NCBI GenBank assembly: GCA_026391795.1
Contig: JAPLDI010000045.1
Coordinates: 1 to 64,000, forward strand
Source: Bacteroidota bacterium
Lineage (GTDB): Bacteria > Bacteroidota > Bacteroidia > Bacteroidales > FEN-979
Length of the DNA stretch: 64,000 bases
Direction: 5' to 3'
In this document: in pieces, positions 23,801-33,118 of the stretch
How the letters are laid out: each line of letters starts with the position of its first letter
How positions within the stretch are numbered: the stretch's first letter is position 1
Notes under the pieces: model-generated
Database searches by the model: none
Told to the model about the DNA's origin: nothing
What the model saw: the letters and a program-made list of their open reading frames with translations, nothing else
Made by a program: the position numbers and the translations under genes

Positions 23801-26800
23801 GTGTAACTCCCGCTCTGGGAATATACATGGCTCGTATTGGGTGAGCCCGGGTAGGTGATCGTCTGGGTTACCCCATCGCCGAAGTCCCACTCCCACTTCT
23901 GGATCATCCCGGCCGTAGAGATGGACTGGTCGGTAAAGGTCACCGCCGTGCCCAGGCACGCAGGGCTGCTGGTGATGAACGAGGCTACCGGCAACGGCAT
24001 CACATGCACACCCTTGGTCGTATCCCTGGTACACCCCGCCTGGGTGGTCACCGTCAGGGTCACCTGGAAAGTGCCGCTCACAAGGTACGTATGAACCGGG
24101 CTGGACAGGGTCGAGGTGCCCCCGTCGCCGAACTGCCACAGGTACTGGGTGATGATCCCGCCACTGCCCGTGGACAGGTTCGTGAAGATCGTGGGCGAGC
24201 CCACACAAGAGGTATCGGCTCTGAAATCTGCCACCGGCAGGGAGATCACATCCACCGTATGGACGATCGTATCCGAACAGCCCATGGCATTGTATACGAT
24301 CTCGCTGACACTGTAGCTGCCCGGGGAACTGAACGTATGCGCGGGGTTCTGCTGCGTGGAGCTGTTGCCCGTGCCCGAGACCGGGTCCCCGAAGTTCCAC
24401 TTCCACTGCGTGATGTTACCGCCTCCGTTGGACTGCGAATTGTCTGTGAACTGTATCGCCTGACCTGCACAGTTGCCCGAAGAATAACTGAACCCGGCCA
24501 GCGGTGAGAAATTGCTGTTTACCTGGTGATCCACAAAGTCGGTGCACCCATCCGTGGTGGTCACCGTAAGCCGTACCGTATGCGCATTGGCTGTCCCGGC
24601 AAATGTATGTGTCACATCCGGGTTGCCCGGGGCAAGGATCACTACCACCGGGGTACCGTCACCAAAGTTCCATTCCCACTTCACAATGCTGGAGGGATAA
24701 CCTGCTACTGTCGTTGACCCGTCGGTGAACGATACCGGGAAGCCCTGGCATCCCCCTGCACTGAAGGTAAACGCTGCCTGTGGCAACGGCCGTACCAGCA
24801 CACCCATGGTGGTATCCTTCACGCATCCGTTGCTGTTGGTAACGCTCAGCTTCACTTGATGGATCCCGTAAGATGAATAGGTATGCGAGGGGTTCTCAAG
24901 GTGCGACACTGCGCTGCCGTCTCCGAAGTCCCACGTGTAGCCAATCATGCCTGATGAATGGGCTATCGAAAGATCGCTGAACTGCGTGGGCGAATGCAGG
25001 CAAACCGTATCAGCACTGAAATTGGCCAGCGGCGATGCACTGATGAGGATCACCTTCTGCGTGGTGTCACCGCACCCGTTCACATTGGCGATGATAAGCT
25101 GCACCGTGTAGCTGCCCGGGGCCGTAAACGTATGGATGGGGTTCTCAAGCGAAGAGCTGTTGTTCATCCCCGACACCGGATCACCGAAGTTCCACAGCCA
25201 CAGAACGATTGCTGAGCCTTGTCCGCTCGTGCTCTGATCCGTGAAGGAGACTCCCGTCTGTGAACACACCGGTGAGGGGTAACCAAAGTCGGCTGACGGA
25301 GAGGGGCTGCTGGTCAGGGTGTGTTCCGTATAGCTCGTACATCCTTCAGAGGTGGTCACCGTAAGCCTGACTACATGCGATGGTGCTGTGCCTGCAAACG
25401 TATGCGTTACATTCGCATTGCCCGGGGACACAATCACTACCACCGGGGTCCCGTCCCCGAAGTTCCATTCCCACTTCACGATCATGCCCAGTGACCCGGG
25501 AGCCATGGTGGACAGATCCGTGTATTGTACTGCTCCGCCAAGGCAGCTCTGCGAACTGTAGCCAAAGGCTGCCACCGCCGGCGAAGTAACCACTACACTC
25601 TTGATGGTATCGCCGGTGCACCCGTTCGAATTCATTACCGTCAGCGTTACGGTGTACGTCCCGCTGAGCATATACTGGTGTGTGGGGTTCTCAAGGTGAG
25701 ACTCTGCCGTGCCGTCGCCGAAGTTCCACGTATAGCTGATCATCGTTCCGGCATTGGAGGTGGAAAGGTCCGTAAACGTGGTGACCCCTCCCTGGCAGGC
25801 TGTATCGGCCCGGAAATCGGCTACCGGCCCGATGCCGATGGTTACCGTCCTGACTACCGTATCGCTGCATCCCGTAAAACTGCTTACCACCAGCGATACC
25901 GTGTAGGTGCCTGCCGTACTATAGGTATGGATGGGGTTCTGCAGGTTGGAGGTGTTGCCCGTGCCCGAGCCCGGGTCTCCGAAATCCCATATCCACCCGG
26001 AGATACTCCCGCCCTGGTTCGTTGTGCTCTGGTCTGTAAAGGTTACCCCCTGACCCTGGCAGTGGATCGTCCCGCTGCTGAAATCTGCCACCGGAGAGGC
26101 GATGCTCCCGATCACATGCTCGACCCACTGGGAGCAGCTGTCGTTGCTCCATACCGTCAGCCGTACCGTGTGGCTCATCCCTCCGCCCACAAACGTATGC
26201 ACCACATTGGGCGAACCCGGAAGTATCACCTCCTGCGTGGTCCCGTCACCGAAATCCCACAGCCATCTGGCTATATAACCCGGGTAACCCGTGGCAACGG
26301 TGGAGTGATCCGTATACTCTACCGGGCTCCCGAAACAGGCCGGAGTCGACCAGCTGAACATCGCTATCGGTAGCGGGTTCACACGGACACCGTGGGATAC
26401 CCGGTTCTGGCAGCCATGAAGGTCGGTCACCGTCAGCGTGGCAACATAGGTACCAGGTGCCGTATAGGTATGCGTAGCCGAAAGCGGGCTCGTAACAGGT
26501 ACCGAGCCGTCGCCAAAATCCCATAGCCAGTCAACGATCGAGTCCACATGCGTGATCAGGGGATCTGCCGTGAAGCTCACCAGCTGACCGTTGCAGGCCG
26601 AGTCATGCGTGAACTCGACCCCAGGGGCCGCAAGTATGTATACTGTCCTTACCACCGTATCCCTGCACCCATTGAAGTTCCCGATGATCAGGCGTACTTC
26701 GTATGAGATGCCTCCCGTGCTGAACAGATGAGCAGGGTTCTGCTGCGTGGAGGTGTTGTAGATGCCCGAGTTCCCATCCCCGAAATCCCAGCTCCACGAG

Positions 26801-28500
26801 ATGATCGAACCGCCACCATTGGTGACCGAGACATCCGTAAACTGTACCGGCTGCCCCTGGCAGTGTGTCGAATACGTGAACCCTGCCACCGGCACCGGGA
26901 TAACCACCTGGTCGTGTACATACGTGCTGGTGGTCCCCCAGTTGTCACGAATGGTCAGCGATACAGGGTAGCTCCCAACCGCCGTATACAGATGGCATAC
27001 ATTCGGGTTGTTCGGGAAATGGATCGTATCAAAGGGCGTCCCGTCTCCGTAGTTCCATATCCAGGTGGTGATATAGGTAGCCGGCGGGTTCGGAACCGTG
27101 GAGAGATCCTCAAAACACATCGGAGTGCCAAGGCACGTGGGTGAACTGCTCGAGTAAAACGCGTTCTGTACCGGCGGCACAAAGATCTCATGCATCACCG
27201 AGTTGCTGCATCCATTGGTATCCGTCACCGTCAGGATGCAATGGAACGTGGTCGAGCCCGGGTACAGATGCAACGGGTTATGCCCGTAGCCGAACGTGCC
27301 GTCGCCAAAGTTCCACACAACCATGTACCCTACTGCCCCAAGATCCACAATCGATGAATCAATATGGAACTGGATCTCGTAGTTCACCAGCGTGGTATTC
27401 CAGGTGTATTCCACAGCAGGTAAAGGAAAGACAGTTACCGCAGCAGATCCCGAAAGCATTCCCGGAACTGCCGTACAATAAGCATCCGTAAGCCCGGTTA
27501 TGGTATAAACACAGGAGAATTGAGGAAAGATCCTGACAATATAGGGTGATGTCATGATTCCACTGACAGTGGTCACAGTTGTACCATCGGTATAGCTTAG
27601 TATCCAGGGAGCTGTTCCTTTTAAGTCGAACCGGAGCGTCACACTGTCACCCCTGCAAACCTTATCTCCGCCGATCAGGGAAAGCAATGCAGACGGGGTC
27701 GGATGTTCCTGGATGAGGGTGACACTCTGCGTTGTACTGCACAATGCTGAATCCCTGATCAAGACAGTGTAGGTTCCCGGCTGAAGGTTTATTGCCGGAT
27801 TTGACGTCTGCGCCAGCGGATCATCCCATTGGAAAGTAAAGGGAGGAATCCCGCCTGTGACATTAGCAAATGCGGCTCCGTCGTTTGCACCAAAACAGGT
27901 TACATTGGTCGGGGTTATCGTTGCAGAAACAGTACTGATCCTCACTTTGACTGTGGAGGAAGCGGAAGGGCAGCTTGCTGCATATCCGCTTCCGGTAAGC
28001 GTAAGAATCACAAAACCGGTTTGAATGTCGGACGGACCAGGGGCATAGGTGGGATGAAGGACCCACGGATTACTGAATGTTCCATCCCCCGGGGTGGTCC
28101 AATGTACCGATGCGCAATCCAGGCTATCGGCTGCCGCAAGAGTGACAAGGGAACCGCTGCAGACAATCAGGGTTGGTCCTGCACTTACCCATGGGATACC
28201 GGTCACCCATACCAACCCAATGACGGGGTCTCCGATACAGCCTGCGGCTGTTGTTTCAACGACAGAAACCTGGAAAACACCCTCTGTCATTCCCCAATTC
28301 ACAAGAATGCTGTCATTAAAGGTAACGGGTGATTGCACCCCCCCCTGGATGGTCCAGGCAAAGGTTGAACCCGGAAGCCCTATCACGTGATACCCCGTAC
28401 CCGTTGTTCCTATACATACCGTATCCATATACTGCCCGGAAACTCTCCCCGAAATCAGCAGCAAACTGAGAAACAATATGTATGGAAACCTTTTCAGCAT
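20821..28500 (-). CDS. Giant secreted PKD-repeat adhesin-like protein with type IX secretion type B C-terminus
   Basis: 2559 residues. A signal peptide (residues 1-22, MLKRFPYILFLSLLLISG) is followed by PKD-like and unclassified modules, then one SprB repeat at about 195-265 (TCFGANDGAAFANVTGG). Next come about 24 PKD domains, recognised by W-x-FGD motifs spaced about 88 residues from near residue 400 to 2410. The last 95 residues (YVPNAFVPGSELDGV to GTVTLIR) match the gliding-motility-associated / T9SS type B sorting domain, so the protein should cross the outer membrane through the type IX system and stay at the surface. Domains 2-16 form a higher-order repeat of three domain types. It is third in the operon, 13 bp after the previous gene. 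Its role is probably adhesion or motility; no catalytic domain is seen. Confidence 0.9.
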   Translation of the reverse strand: MLKRFPYILFLSLLLISGRVSGQYMDTVCIGTTGTGYHVIGLPGSTFAWTIQGGVQSPVTFNDSILVNWGMTEGVFQVSVVETTAAGCIGDPVIGLVWVTGIPWVSAGPTLIVCSGSLVTLAAADSLDCASVHWTTPGDGTFSNPWVLHPTYAPGPSDIQTGFVILTLTGSGYAASCPSASSTVKVRISTVSATITPTNVTCFGANDGAAFANVTGGIPPFTFQWDDPLAQTSNPAINLQPGTYTVLIRDSALCSTTQSVTLIQEHPTPSALLSLIGGDKVCRGDSVTLRFDLKGTAPWILSYTDGTTVTTVSGIMTSPYIVRIFPQFSCVYTITGLTDAYCTAVPGMLSGSAAVTVFPLPAVEYTWNTTLVNYEIQFHIDSSIVDLGAVGYMVVWNFGDGTFGYGHNPLHLYPGSTTFHCILTVTDTNGCSNSVMHEIFVPPVQNAFYSSSSPTCLGTPMCFEDLSTVPNPPATYITTWIWNYGDGTPFDTIHFPNNPNVCHLYTAVGSYPVSLTIRDNWGTTSTYVHDQVVIPVPVAGFTYSTHCQGQPVQFTDVSVTNGGGSIISWSWDFGDGNSGIYNTSTQQNPAHLFSTGGISYEVRLIIGNFNGCRDTVVRTVYILAAPGVEFTHDSACNGQLVSFTADPLITHVDSIVDWLWDFGDGSVPVTSPLSATHTYTAPGTYVATLTVTDLHGCQNRVSHGVRVNPLPIAMFSWSTPACFGSPVEYTDHSTVATGYPGYIARWLWDFGDGTTQEVILPGSPNVVHTFVGGGMSHTVRLTVWSNDSCSQWVEHVIGSIASPVADFSSGTIHCQGQGVTFTDQSTTNQGGSISGWIWDFGDPGSGTGNTSNLQNPIHTYSTAGTYTVSLVVSSFTGCSDTVVRTVTIGIGPVADFRADTACQGGVTTFTDLSTSNAGTMISYTWNFGDGTAESHLENPTHQYMLSGTYTVTLTVMNSNGCTGDTIKSVVVTSPAVAAFGYSSQSCLGGAVQYTDLSTMAPGSLGMIVKWEWNFGDGTPVVVIVSPGNANVTHTFAGTAPSHVVRLTVTTSEGCTSYTEHTLTSSPSPSADFGYPSPVCSQTGVSFTDQSTSGQGSAIVLWLWNFGDPVSGMNNSSSLENPIHTFTAPGSYTVQLIIANVNGCGDTTQKVILISASPLANFSADTVCLHSPTQFSDLSIAHSSGMIGYTWDFGDGSAVSHLENPSHTYSSYGIHQVKLSVTNSNGCVKDTTMGVLVRPLPQAAFTFSAGGCQGFPVSFTDGSTTVAGYPSSIVKWEWNFGDGTPVVVILAPGNPDVTHTFAGTANAHTVRLTVTTTDGCTDFVDHQVNSNFSPLAGFSYSSGNCAGQAIQFTDNSQSNGGGNITQWKWNFGDPVSGTGNSSTQQNPAHTFSSPGSYSVSEIVYNAMGCSDTIVHTVDVISLPVADFRADTSCVGSPTIFTNLSTGSGGIITQYLWQFGDGGTSTLSSPVHTYLVSGTFQVTLTVTTQAGCTRDTTKGVHVMPLPVASFITSSPACLGTAVTFTDQSISTAGMIQKWEWDFGDGVTQTITYPGSPNTSHVYSQSGSYTAVLKVTTVGGCSSSVTHPVVVQGAPVANYTYSSGRCQMSPVQFTDQTQSNGGSPVTQWLWNFGDPLSGSSNLSTLQNPVHSFSASGSYNVMLSVSSATGCVSSITRVVTVSASPVAQFTSDTACKGSPTQFMDHSVANAPGIVSWNWNFGDPASGTGNVSTLKNPSHVFTSAGVYMVRLSIINTNLCTNDTLMPVVVSQSPQAMFSFSSSCVNSPTQFTDLSVAPNSQLSSWLWDFGDGTGSSTLQNPSYTYSAAGTYNVKLRVTNTAGCRDSVVIPVVSYPLPQAGFSYTNFFCPAGQVTFHDQSQGNGSSITGRLWIFEPGSTSTLHDPTYVFPVTDTNYLVTLIVTDDKGCEDTLTKSVYVKPGFMLSFTHDSVCFSTPTHFHARNDAMGDSLYFVQWNFGDPASGSNNTSTQRNPTHVFTSSGSFVVKLKAWDSDNCVDSVYRNVIVRGLPKPAYTFVSAPCDSVSVFTDGSTPGSGTIASWVWNFGDGTAEQTLVPPSQGDITHVFANAGTYGVTLKVTNSNGCWDTVSHLVTRSSCITAAFTQVTPQGCSDSPVRFTDNSSPVGQINQWHWLFGDGRDTVYTTYAHTITHSYGSSGSYPVTLIIRAGVSGQTFTDTARRMVTISRSPQAGFLSGGVCLNAVSLFKDQSNGYGTAISMWRWSFGDPASGVNNSSSLKDPTHHYTKAGRYTVSLVVVNSNGCRDSISKVASVHALPDARFINTLACSDNPTYFFDQSVAIDTSIAGWHWNFGVPQTSRDSSTQKDPVYEYKKAGNYDVQLTVRDNNGCYDTVDSTVTVNPTPLAAFMVIDNVSNMTGKIQLRNKSEGADSYYWDLGNGYTTTEENPVMLYKDEGIFTIMLISSNHFGCADTTFYKYEVMFKGLYVPNAFVPGSELDGVREFKPVGINLIQYRVEVFDSWGHKLWESTALDEQGRPKEGWKGRRDDGSIYQQGTYVWKITAMFLDGTIWEGSDVGKGEYKTIGTVTLIR
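23230..27190 (-). repeat. Five-fold higher-order repeat of three PKD domains within the giant gene
   Basis: The W-x-FGD cores lie about 265 bp apart (near 27045, 26775, 26505, 26243, 25975, 25710, 25450, 25183, 24920, 24655, 24388, 24125, 23875, 23610 and 23347). They cycle A-B-C. A has a proline-containing insert after GDG (GTPVVVI, then PGN or PGS). B has GDP-x-SG-x-x-N. C opens with D-x-x-C and usually has a short GDG loop. This gives a period of about 795 bp, five times. The last C domain has acquired a B-type GDPASGTGN loop. Confidence 0.75.
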
Positions 28501-28513
28501 TGTATGTTAATTA

Positions 28514-30775
28514 TCAGTTATGGAATATCGGTGAAGTTGATGGCAATGGGTTGACTAGTACCGGGTAAGTTGCCGGGACAGCCGGATTACAGCCATTCGT
28601 ATCCGTATAAGTTACAGTAATTGTCTGGATTCCAACTACATTCCATGTTACATGAATGGAACTGGAGGTATTACCACCGGTAATAGTTCCTCCCGTTATT
28701 GTCCATGAATAATTCGTCATCCCTGGTTCCGTGGTGTAAATGTTATTGGTGGTGTTCACACAAACAGGTGCCGGACCGCTGATTGTCGCTACAGGCAATG
28801 GGTCGACCGTAACCGGAAAAACCGAGGAACTTGCAGGATTGCATCCGTTCAGGTTAGTATACGTTACTGTAACGAAGTGTGCCCCTACTATGTTCCATGT
28901 CACCGTAATGGCATTGGTTCCGGCTCCGGCGGTTATCGTTCCTCCGTTTATCGTCCAGTTGTAGTTTGACATCCCTGCTTCAGTTGTATAGATTCGACCG
29001 GAGGAGTTTACACAAACAGGAGTCGGACCTGCGATCGTCGGCACAGGCAGAGGATTCACGGTTATAGTAACGTTGATGGGTATTCCCGGGCATCCATTGG
29101 CTATGGGCGTCACCGTATAGGTTACAGTGGCAGGTGAAGGTGTAGAATTAGTCAGCGTCTGGGAAATTGTGGACCCGTTTCCGTTAAATGCACCGGAAAT
29201 GCTTCCTGCAGGTGAAATGGCAACTGTCCAGTTGAAAAGCGTAAGAGCAGTTGAACTGGAAAGTGCGATACTTGTGGTTCCCATGGAACAGATCGATTGC
29301 GAGCCAGGTGTTGCTGTTACGTTCGGTGTTGGATTCACCGTTACAACAACAATGATGGGCAATCCAGCACACCCGTTGGCTGTTGGAGTGATGCTGTAAG
29401 TTACAAATGCCGGATCCGGTGTCAGGTTCGTAAGTGTTTGTGCAATTGTATTTCCGTTGCTCGCAAAAGAACCGGTGACGCTGCCTGCCGGGGAAACAGC
29501 TGCCGTCCATCCGAAAGTCGTTCCGGCTGTAGTGCTTGTGAGGCTGATCCCCGTAATTCCTGCCGAGCACAGTGTCTGCAAAGAAGGGGTGGCCGTGACA
29601 TTCGGGGTTGGATTGACTGTGATCACCACCAGCAGCGGGAGTCCTGTACAGCCATTGGCTGATGGAGTAACGGTATAAGTTGCGGTTGCAGGATTCGGAG
29701 TGACGTTCAGTAATGGCTGGCTGATCAGATTGCCGCTGCCTGCTGTCGCACCGGTGATACTTCCGGCAGGTGCGACGTTTACTGTCCAGGTATACGTTGT
29801 CAATGCGGTTGCACTTGACAAAGCCACACTGGTGGAGTTGCTGGAGCAGATAGTCTGGGCTGCCGGTGTTGCTATGGCAACTGGAGTGGGATTGACTGTA
29901 ATTAAAACAGTAACCGGGAGTCCCGGGCAACCATTGGCCGATGGTATGACTGTATACGTCACCGTTGCCGGGTTGGGTGTAATGTCAATCAATGGCTGAC
30001 TGATCGTATTTCCTCCTCCGGCAGATGCACCTGTTACACTTCCGGCTGGTGAAACAGCAACTGTCCACGTAAACGTAGTCAATGCCGTAGTGCTTGAAAG
30101 TGCAATATTGGTTGATGTGTTGGAACAGATTGTCTGTGCAGCCGGGGTTGCAAGGGCAACAGGTGTCGGGTTTACTGTAACCGTCACGTTGACCGGTAAC
30201 CCCGGGCATCCATTGGCAGACGGAGTAACGGTATAGGTTACGGTGGCCGGATTGGGTGTTGTGTTGATCAGGGGCTGAGATATGGCATTCCCACTGCCGG
30301 CAGAGGCACCTGTGACACTTCCGGCCGGGGATACAGTAAAAGTCCAGGAGAAGGTTGTTCCCGCAACGCTGCCTGTCAGTGCAATGCTGGTGGAGCTATT
30401 GCTGCAAATGGTCTGTGATGCCGGTGTTGGTATCACATCCGGTGTCGGGTGAACAGTGACAACAATTGTAACCGGGGGACCGATACAACCCGCCGCATTT
30501 GTTTCAACAACCTGTAAGGTACAGGTACCCACACTCGTCCACAAAATAGTGACAGAACTACCCGTTCCCGTGATGGTTCCGTTCCCGCCCGTAATTGGAA
30601 TAACAGACCACGCATACGTTGACCCGGGCATATTTATTACACCGTATGGCTCATTTGCACCCAGACAAACGGATTGATCACCACTGTTCGGATAGGGCTG
30701 TGCTTCTGCAGCCATTCCAATCATGGTCAGCATCATCCATATTACCCACCATCTTTTATTCAATTTCATTTTCAC
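28514..30775 (-). CDS. Secreted repeat protein with PKD-like modules
   Basis: 753 residues. A signal peptide (residues about 8-26, ending MAAEAQ) leads into one module. Five near-identical modules of about 93 residues then start near 112, 202, 295, 388 and 482, each with a P-TP-x-Q-T-[IL]-CS motif and ANGC-x-G-[LI]-P near the end. Two shorter modules (PVCVN, TNYSW type) follow near 577 and 660. No recognisable type IX sorting domain is present; the protein stops after PLPSTSPIFHN, a tail similar to that of the gene upstream. It is probably a surface or matrix component made with its two neighbours. The DNA of the five modules is a tandem repeat with a period of about 280 bp. Confidence 0.78.
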   Translation of the reverse strand: MKMKLNKRWWVIWMMLTMIGMAAEAQPYPNSGDQSVCLGANEPYGVINMPGSTYAWSVIPITGGNGTITGTGSSVTILWTSVGTCTLQVVETNAAGCIGPPVTIVVTVHPTPDVIPTPASQTICSNSSTSIALTGSVAGTTFSWTFTVSPAGSVTGASAGSGNAISQPLINTTPNPATVTYTVTPSANGCPGLPVNVTVTVNPTPVALATPAAQTICSNTSTNIALSSTTALTTFTWTVAVSPAGSVTGASAGGGNTISQPLIDITPNPATVTYTVIPSANGCPGLPVTVLITVNPTPVAIATPAAQTICSSNSTSVALSSATALTTYTWTVNVAPAGSITGATAGSGNLISQPLLNVTPNPATATYTVTPSANGCTGLPLLVVITVNPTPNVTATPSLQTLCSAGITGISLTSTTAGTTFGWTAAVSPAGSVTGSFASNGNTIAQTLTNLTPDPAFVTYSITPTANGCAGLPIIVVVTVNPTPNVTATPGSQSICSMGTTSIALSSSTALTLFNWTVAISPAGSISGAFNGNGSTISQTLTNSTPSPATVTYTVTPIANGCPGIPINVTITVNPLPVPTIAGPTPVCVNSSGRIYTTEAGMSNYNWTINGGTITAGAGTNAITVTWNIVGAHFVTVTYTNLNGCNPASSSVFPVTVDPLPVATISGPAPVCVNTTNNIYTTEPGMTNYSWTITGGTITGGNTSSSIHVTWNVVGIQTITVTYTDTNGCNPAVPATYPVLVNPLPSTSPIFHN

Positions 30776-30844
30776 TCCACCTTTCTAGTTACGCAGTGCA
30801 TTATTTCATGTTATCGTTTTCCTATTTTTTCAAGCCTGTTTCAA

Positions 30845-33118
30845 TTAATTATGATAAATCAATGATGTCGGAATTATTGGGGTCACCGTCAATGTTGCAG
30901 GATTGGTGGTGGTATTGATTAAGCATGTGCCGGTCACAATACAGCGATACTGGTATCCTGTCATTCCGGTGGTTGCACCGGTGATGGTCAATGTATTGGT
31001 CATAGCCCCGCCATAAACACCCCCATCCGAAACATTACTCCATCCGCTTCCTGAGTTAACCTGCCACTGGTACGTCAAACCTGATCCCAGGGCAGTAACA
31101 GTGAACAGGGTGTTAAATCCTTCACAGACCGAAGTGTTTGAAGGTTGTACTGTAATGGAAGGAGGATCATAAACGGTTACATTAAAGATGGCCGGGCCGG
31201 CTGAAGTACAGCCATTTAAATCAGTATATATAACGCTGACTGTATTCACTCCGGCAGTATTCCATGTTACCGTGACCGTATTGCTTGCGGGTGTCCCCCC
31301 GGAAGTGATTGTCCCTCCCGGTGAGACATTCCAGATATAGTTCGTCATACCTGGTTCAGTTACATAAACATTTCCGGAAGAGTTGACACACACAAGAGCC
31401 GGACCTGTTAAGGTTGGGACAGGGAGCGGGTTTATGGTCACCGTAACCGGCACTCTCTGACTGATGCATCCTGATATCGGATCCCTGGTTAAAACATAGA
31501 ATGTAGTCGTAGCATTCAGCAGAGGAGTAACAAATGTCGTTGAGCCCGCTAAGAGCAATGTGCCGCCGGTAGCAGCACTGTACCAGTCGGCTGTGAATGC
31601 TGCCGGGACTACAGTGGCATGGAGCGTATCAATCCCAGGACCACAGTGGGCTCTATTGGAGGCCACAGGATTGTCGGGAGTTTTGCTGTAGTAAACCCAA
31701 AGAGGAACATAGGAGCTGCTCCCTGAGTACCACCAGGAGTTGATCATTTTTTCATGACAGTCAATTCCGGCCCAATCGTGACAAACAGAAGTTGTCGGGT
31801 CGCATCCACCGAGATTAACCGTTGTGGGAGCATTCGGACAATTTCCGTCATTTGTAAGCTGCGAGTCATCCCAATAGATCAGGGGTTCAGAAAGCGCAGG
31901 GCCCCGCGGCCGGATGAGGGAGACTTTGTACCCCAGCGGATTCTGTTCAATATCCCAGAGCGGGAGGTTGGTTAATCCATTGATAAAAGTGACGGCAAGC
32001 ATGAGCCAGGTCCCTGCCGGTACCTGGCCTCCATGACCATCAAGTCCCCCCCAGGGAATGTGATTCAAACCAGGATTCACATCAGATTCAATGAGTACAT
32101 CATAGGTCGAATCGCCATAAGGGATATCGATATCGACGATTATTCTCCCTTTTTTGTTGACAACGACTTCGATGTATTTCCTGCCTGAACATACAGGATA
32201 GTTTGGATCATCAATCATCGTGGGATCACTGATAACCCTTCCGTACTGACCGTCAGGGTATACCAATGAATCAGGATTGCTCAGAAAGACCTTGTACCAT
32301 GCTATTCCCGGGAAAGTGGCGTAGGTGTTGTTGTTATTTGATTGCCGGTCGACTGGAAAATTGCCTGTATTCAGGCAGCCTACCGGATTGCAGAAAATTG
32401 TCCCTTCTCCCCAATGTACCCCGCTGAATTTTATGCGGGTCGTGATTCCATCGTCAGAATAAACATAGAGGGCAGCATTGAAAGGTTCATAGGTATTATT
32501 CCCTCCAAGGTTTGCATAGAACTGCCATGACTGTGACCATACCCGACCGTTGATTGTATCCGCAGGTAAGGCAGGCAAGTTCAAACCGGTGACTACCTGG
32601 AAATCAAAATAGGTGAACTCAACGGTACCATTTCCCCCGGGAATACTTTTAATCTCAAAATACCAGTTACCTGTATCAGCAATGCTCACAACCTTTTGGG
32701 AGAGTGGATTGTAACCGCTGTAGGCCTGGAATGGGCCCACTACTGCATTGCGATAATACCGGATATACCCAGGAGCGGGAGCTGAAGGAAGGTTTCCGGT
32801 CATGGCGATTGTGCCATTTGGCCTTCTCAGGTTATATCCCACATTTGCTACCGGACTCTGAAGTCCGAATAAGATGGTCTCGCCAACATTTTTTATATGG
32901 ATATACAGCCTGTAATTTGCAGGGCAACCGATGTATCCGAACCGGGTGTACATCGGATTGTTCCTGTCAATCATCAATGAAGCACTGGAAACCGTCGAGT
33001 CGGGTAAAACCTGTTTGGTCCCTTCGGCGTATACGGAATCACACAGACTCAGTAACAATACAATGGCTGCTGAGTTTGCGATTAAAAACTTTTTGATTCC
33101 TGGTAAAAGGTGTTTCAT
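30845..33118 (-). CDS. Secreted protein with FlgD-like and Ig/PKD-like modules
   Basis: 757 residues, first gene of the surface operon. The signal peptide is at residues about 10-32 (hydrophobic, ending SVYAEG). Residues 35-450 form an unrecognised beta-rich region; within it WGGLDGHGGQVPAGTW resembles the FlgD-like module common in exported Bacteroidota proteins, followed by LTNLPLWDIEQNPLG. An Ig-like stretch, one PVCVN-type module near residue 566 (shared with the next gene) and an Ig-like domain near 659 follow (SVCEGF, TYQWQV, YQYRC). It ends in PTSLIYHN, similar to the tail of the downstream protein. No enzyme motif was seen. The AT-rich 800 bp upstream probably carry the operon's control region. 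Confidence 0.72.
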   Translation of the reverse strand: MKHLLPGIKKFLIANSAAIVLLLSLCDSVYAEGTKQVLPDSTVSSASLMIDRNNPMYTRFGYIGCPANYRLYIHIKNVGETILFGLQSPVANVGYNLRRPNGTIAMTGNLPSAPAPGYIRYYRNAVVGPFQAYSGYNPLSQKVVSIADTGNWYFEIKSIPGGNGTVEFTYFDFQVVTGLNLPALPADTINGRVWSQSWQFYANLGGNNTYEPFNAALYVYSDDGITTRIKFSGVHWGEGTIFCNPVGCLNTGNFPVDRQSNNNNTYATFPGIAWYKVFLSNPDSLVYPDGQYGRVISDPTMIDDPNYPVCSGRKYIEVVVNKKGRIIVDIDIPYGDSTYDVLIESDVNPGLNHIPWGGLDGHGGQVPAGTWLMLAVTFINGLTNLPLWDIEQNPLGYKVSLIRPRGPALSEPLIYWDDSQLTNDGNCPNAPTTVNLGGCDPTTSVCHDWAGIDCHEKMINSWWYSGSSSYVPLWVYYSKTPDNPVASNRAHCGPGIDTLHATVVPAAFTADWYSAATGGTLLLAGSTTFVTPLLNATTTFYVLTRDPISGCISQRVPVTVTINPLPVPTLTGPALVCVNSSGNVYVTEPGMTNYIWNVSPGGTITSGGTPASNTVTVTWNTAGVNTVSVIYTDLNGCTSAGPAIFNVTVYDPPSITVQPSNTSVCEGFNTLFTVTALGSGLTYQWQVNSGSGWSNVSDGGVYGGAMTNTLTITGATTGMTGYQYRCIVTGTCLINTTTNPATLTVTPIIPTSLIYHN

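Noticed and set aside
21193-26373. Several arginine/histidine-rich plus-strand frames opposite the giant PKD gene
   Set aside because: They repeat with the same 265-bp period as the PKD domains and have biased composition. They are antisense shadows.
20821-33118. Three surface genes as one protein broken by stop codons
   Set aside because: Each of the three has its own signal peptide and start, and the gaps contain no continuing frame.
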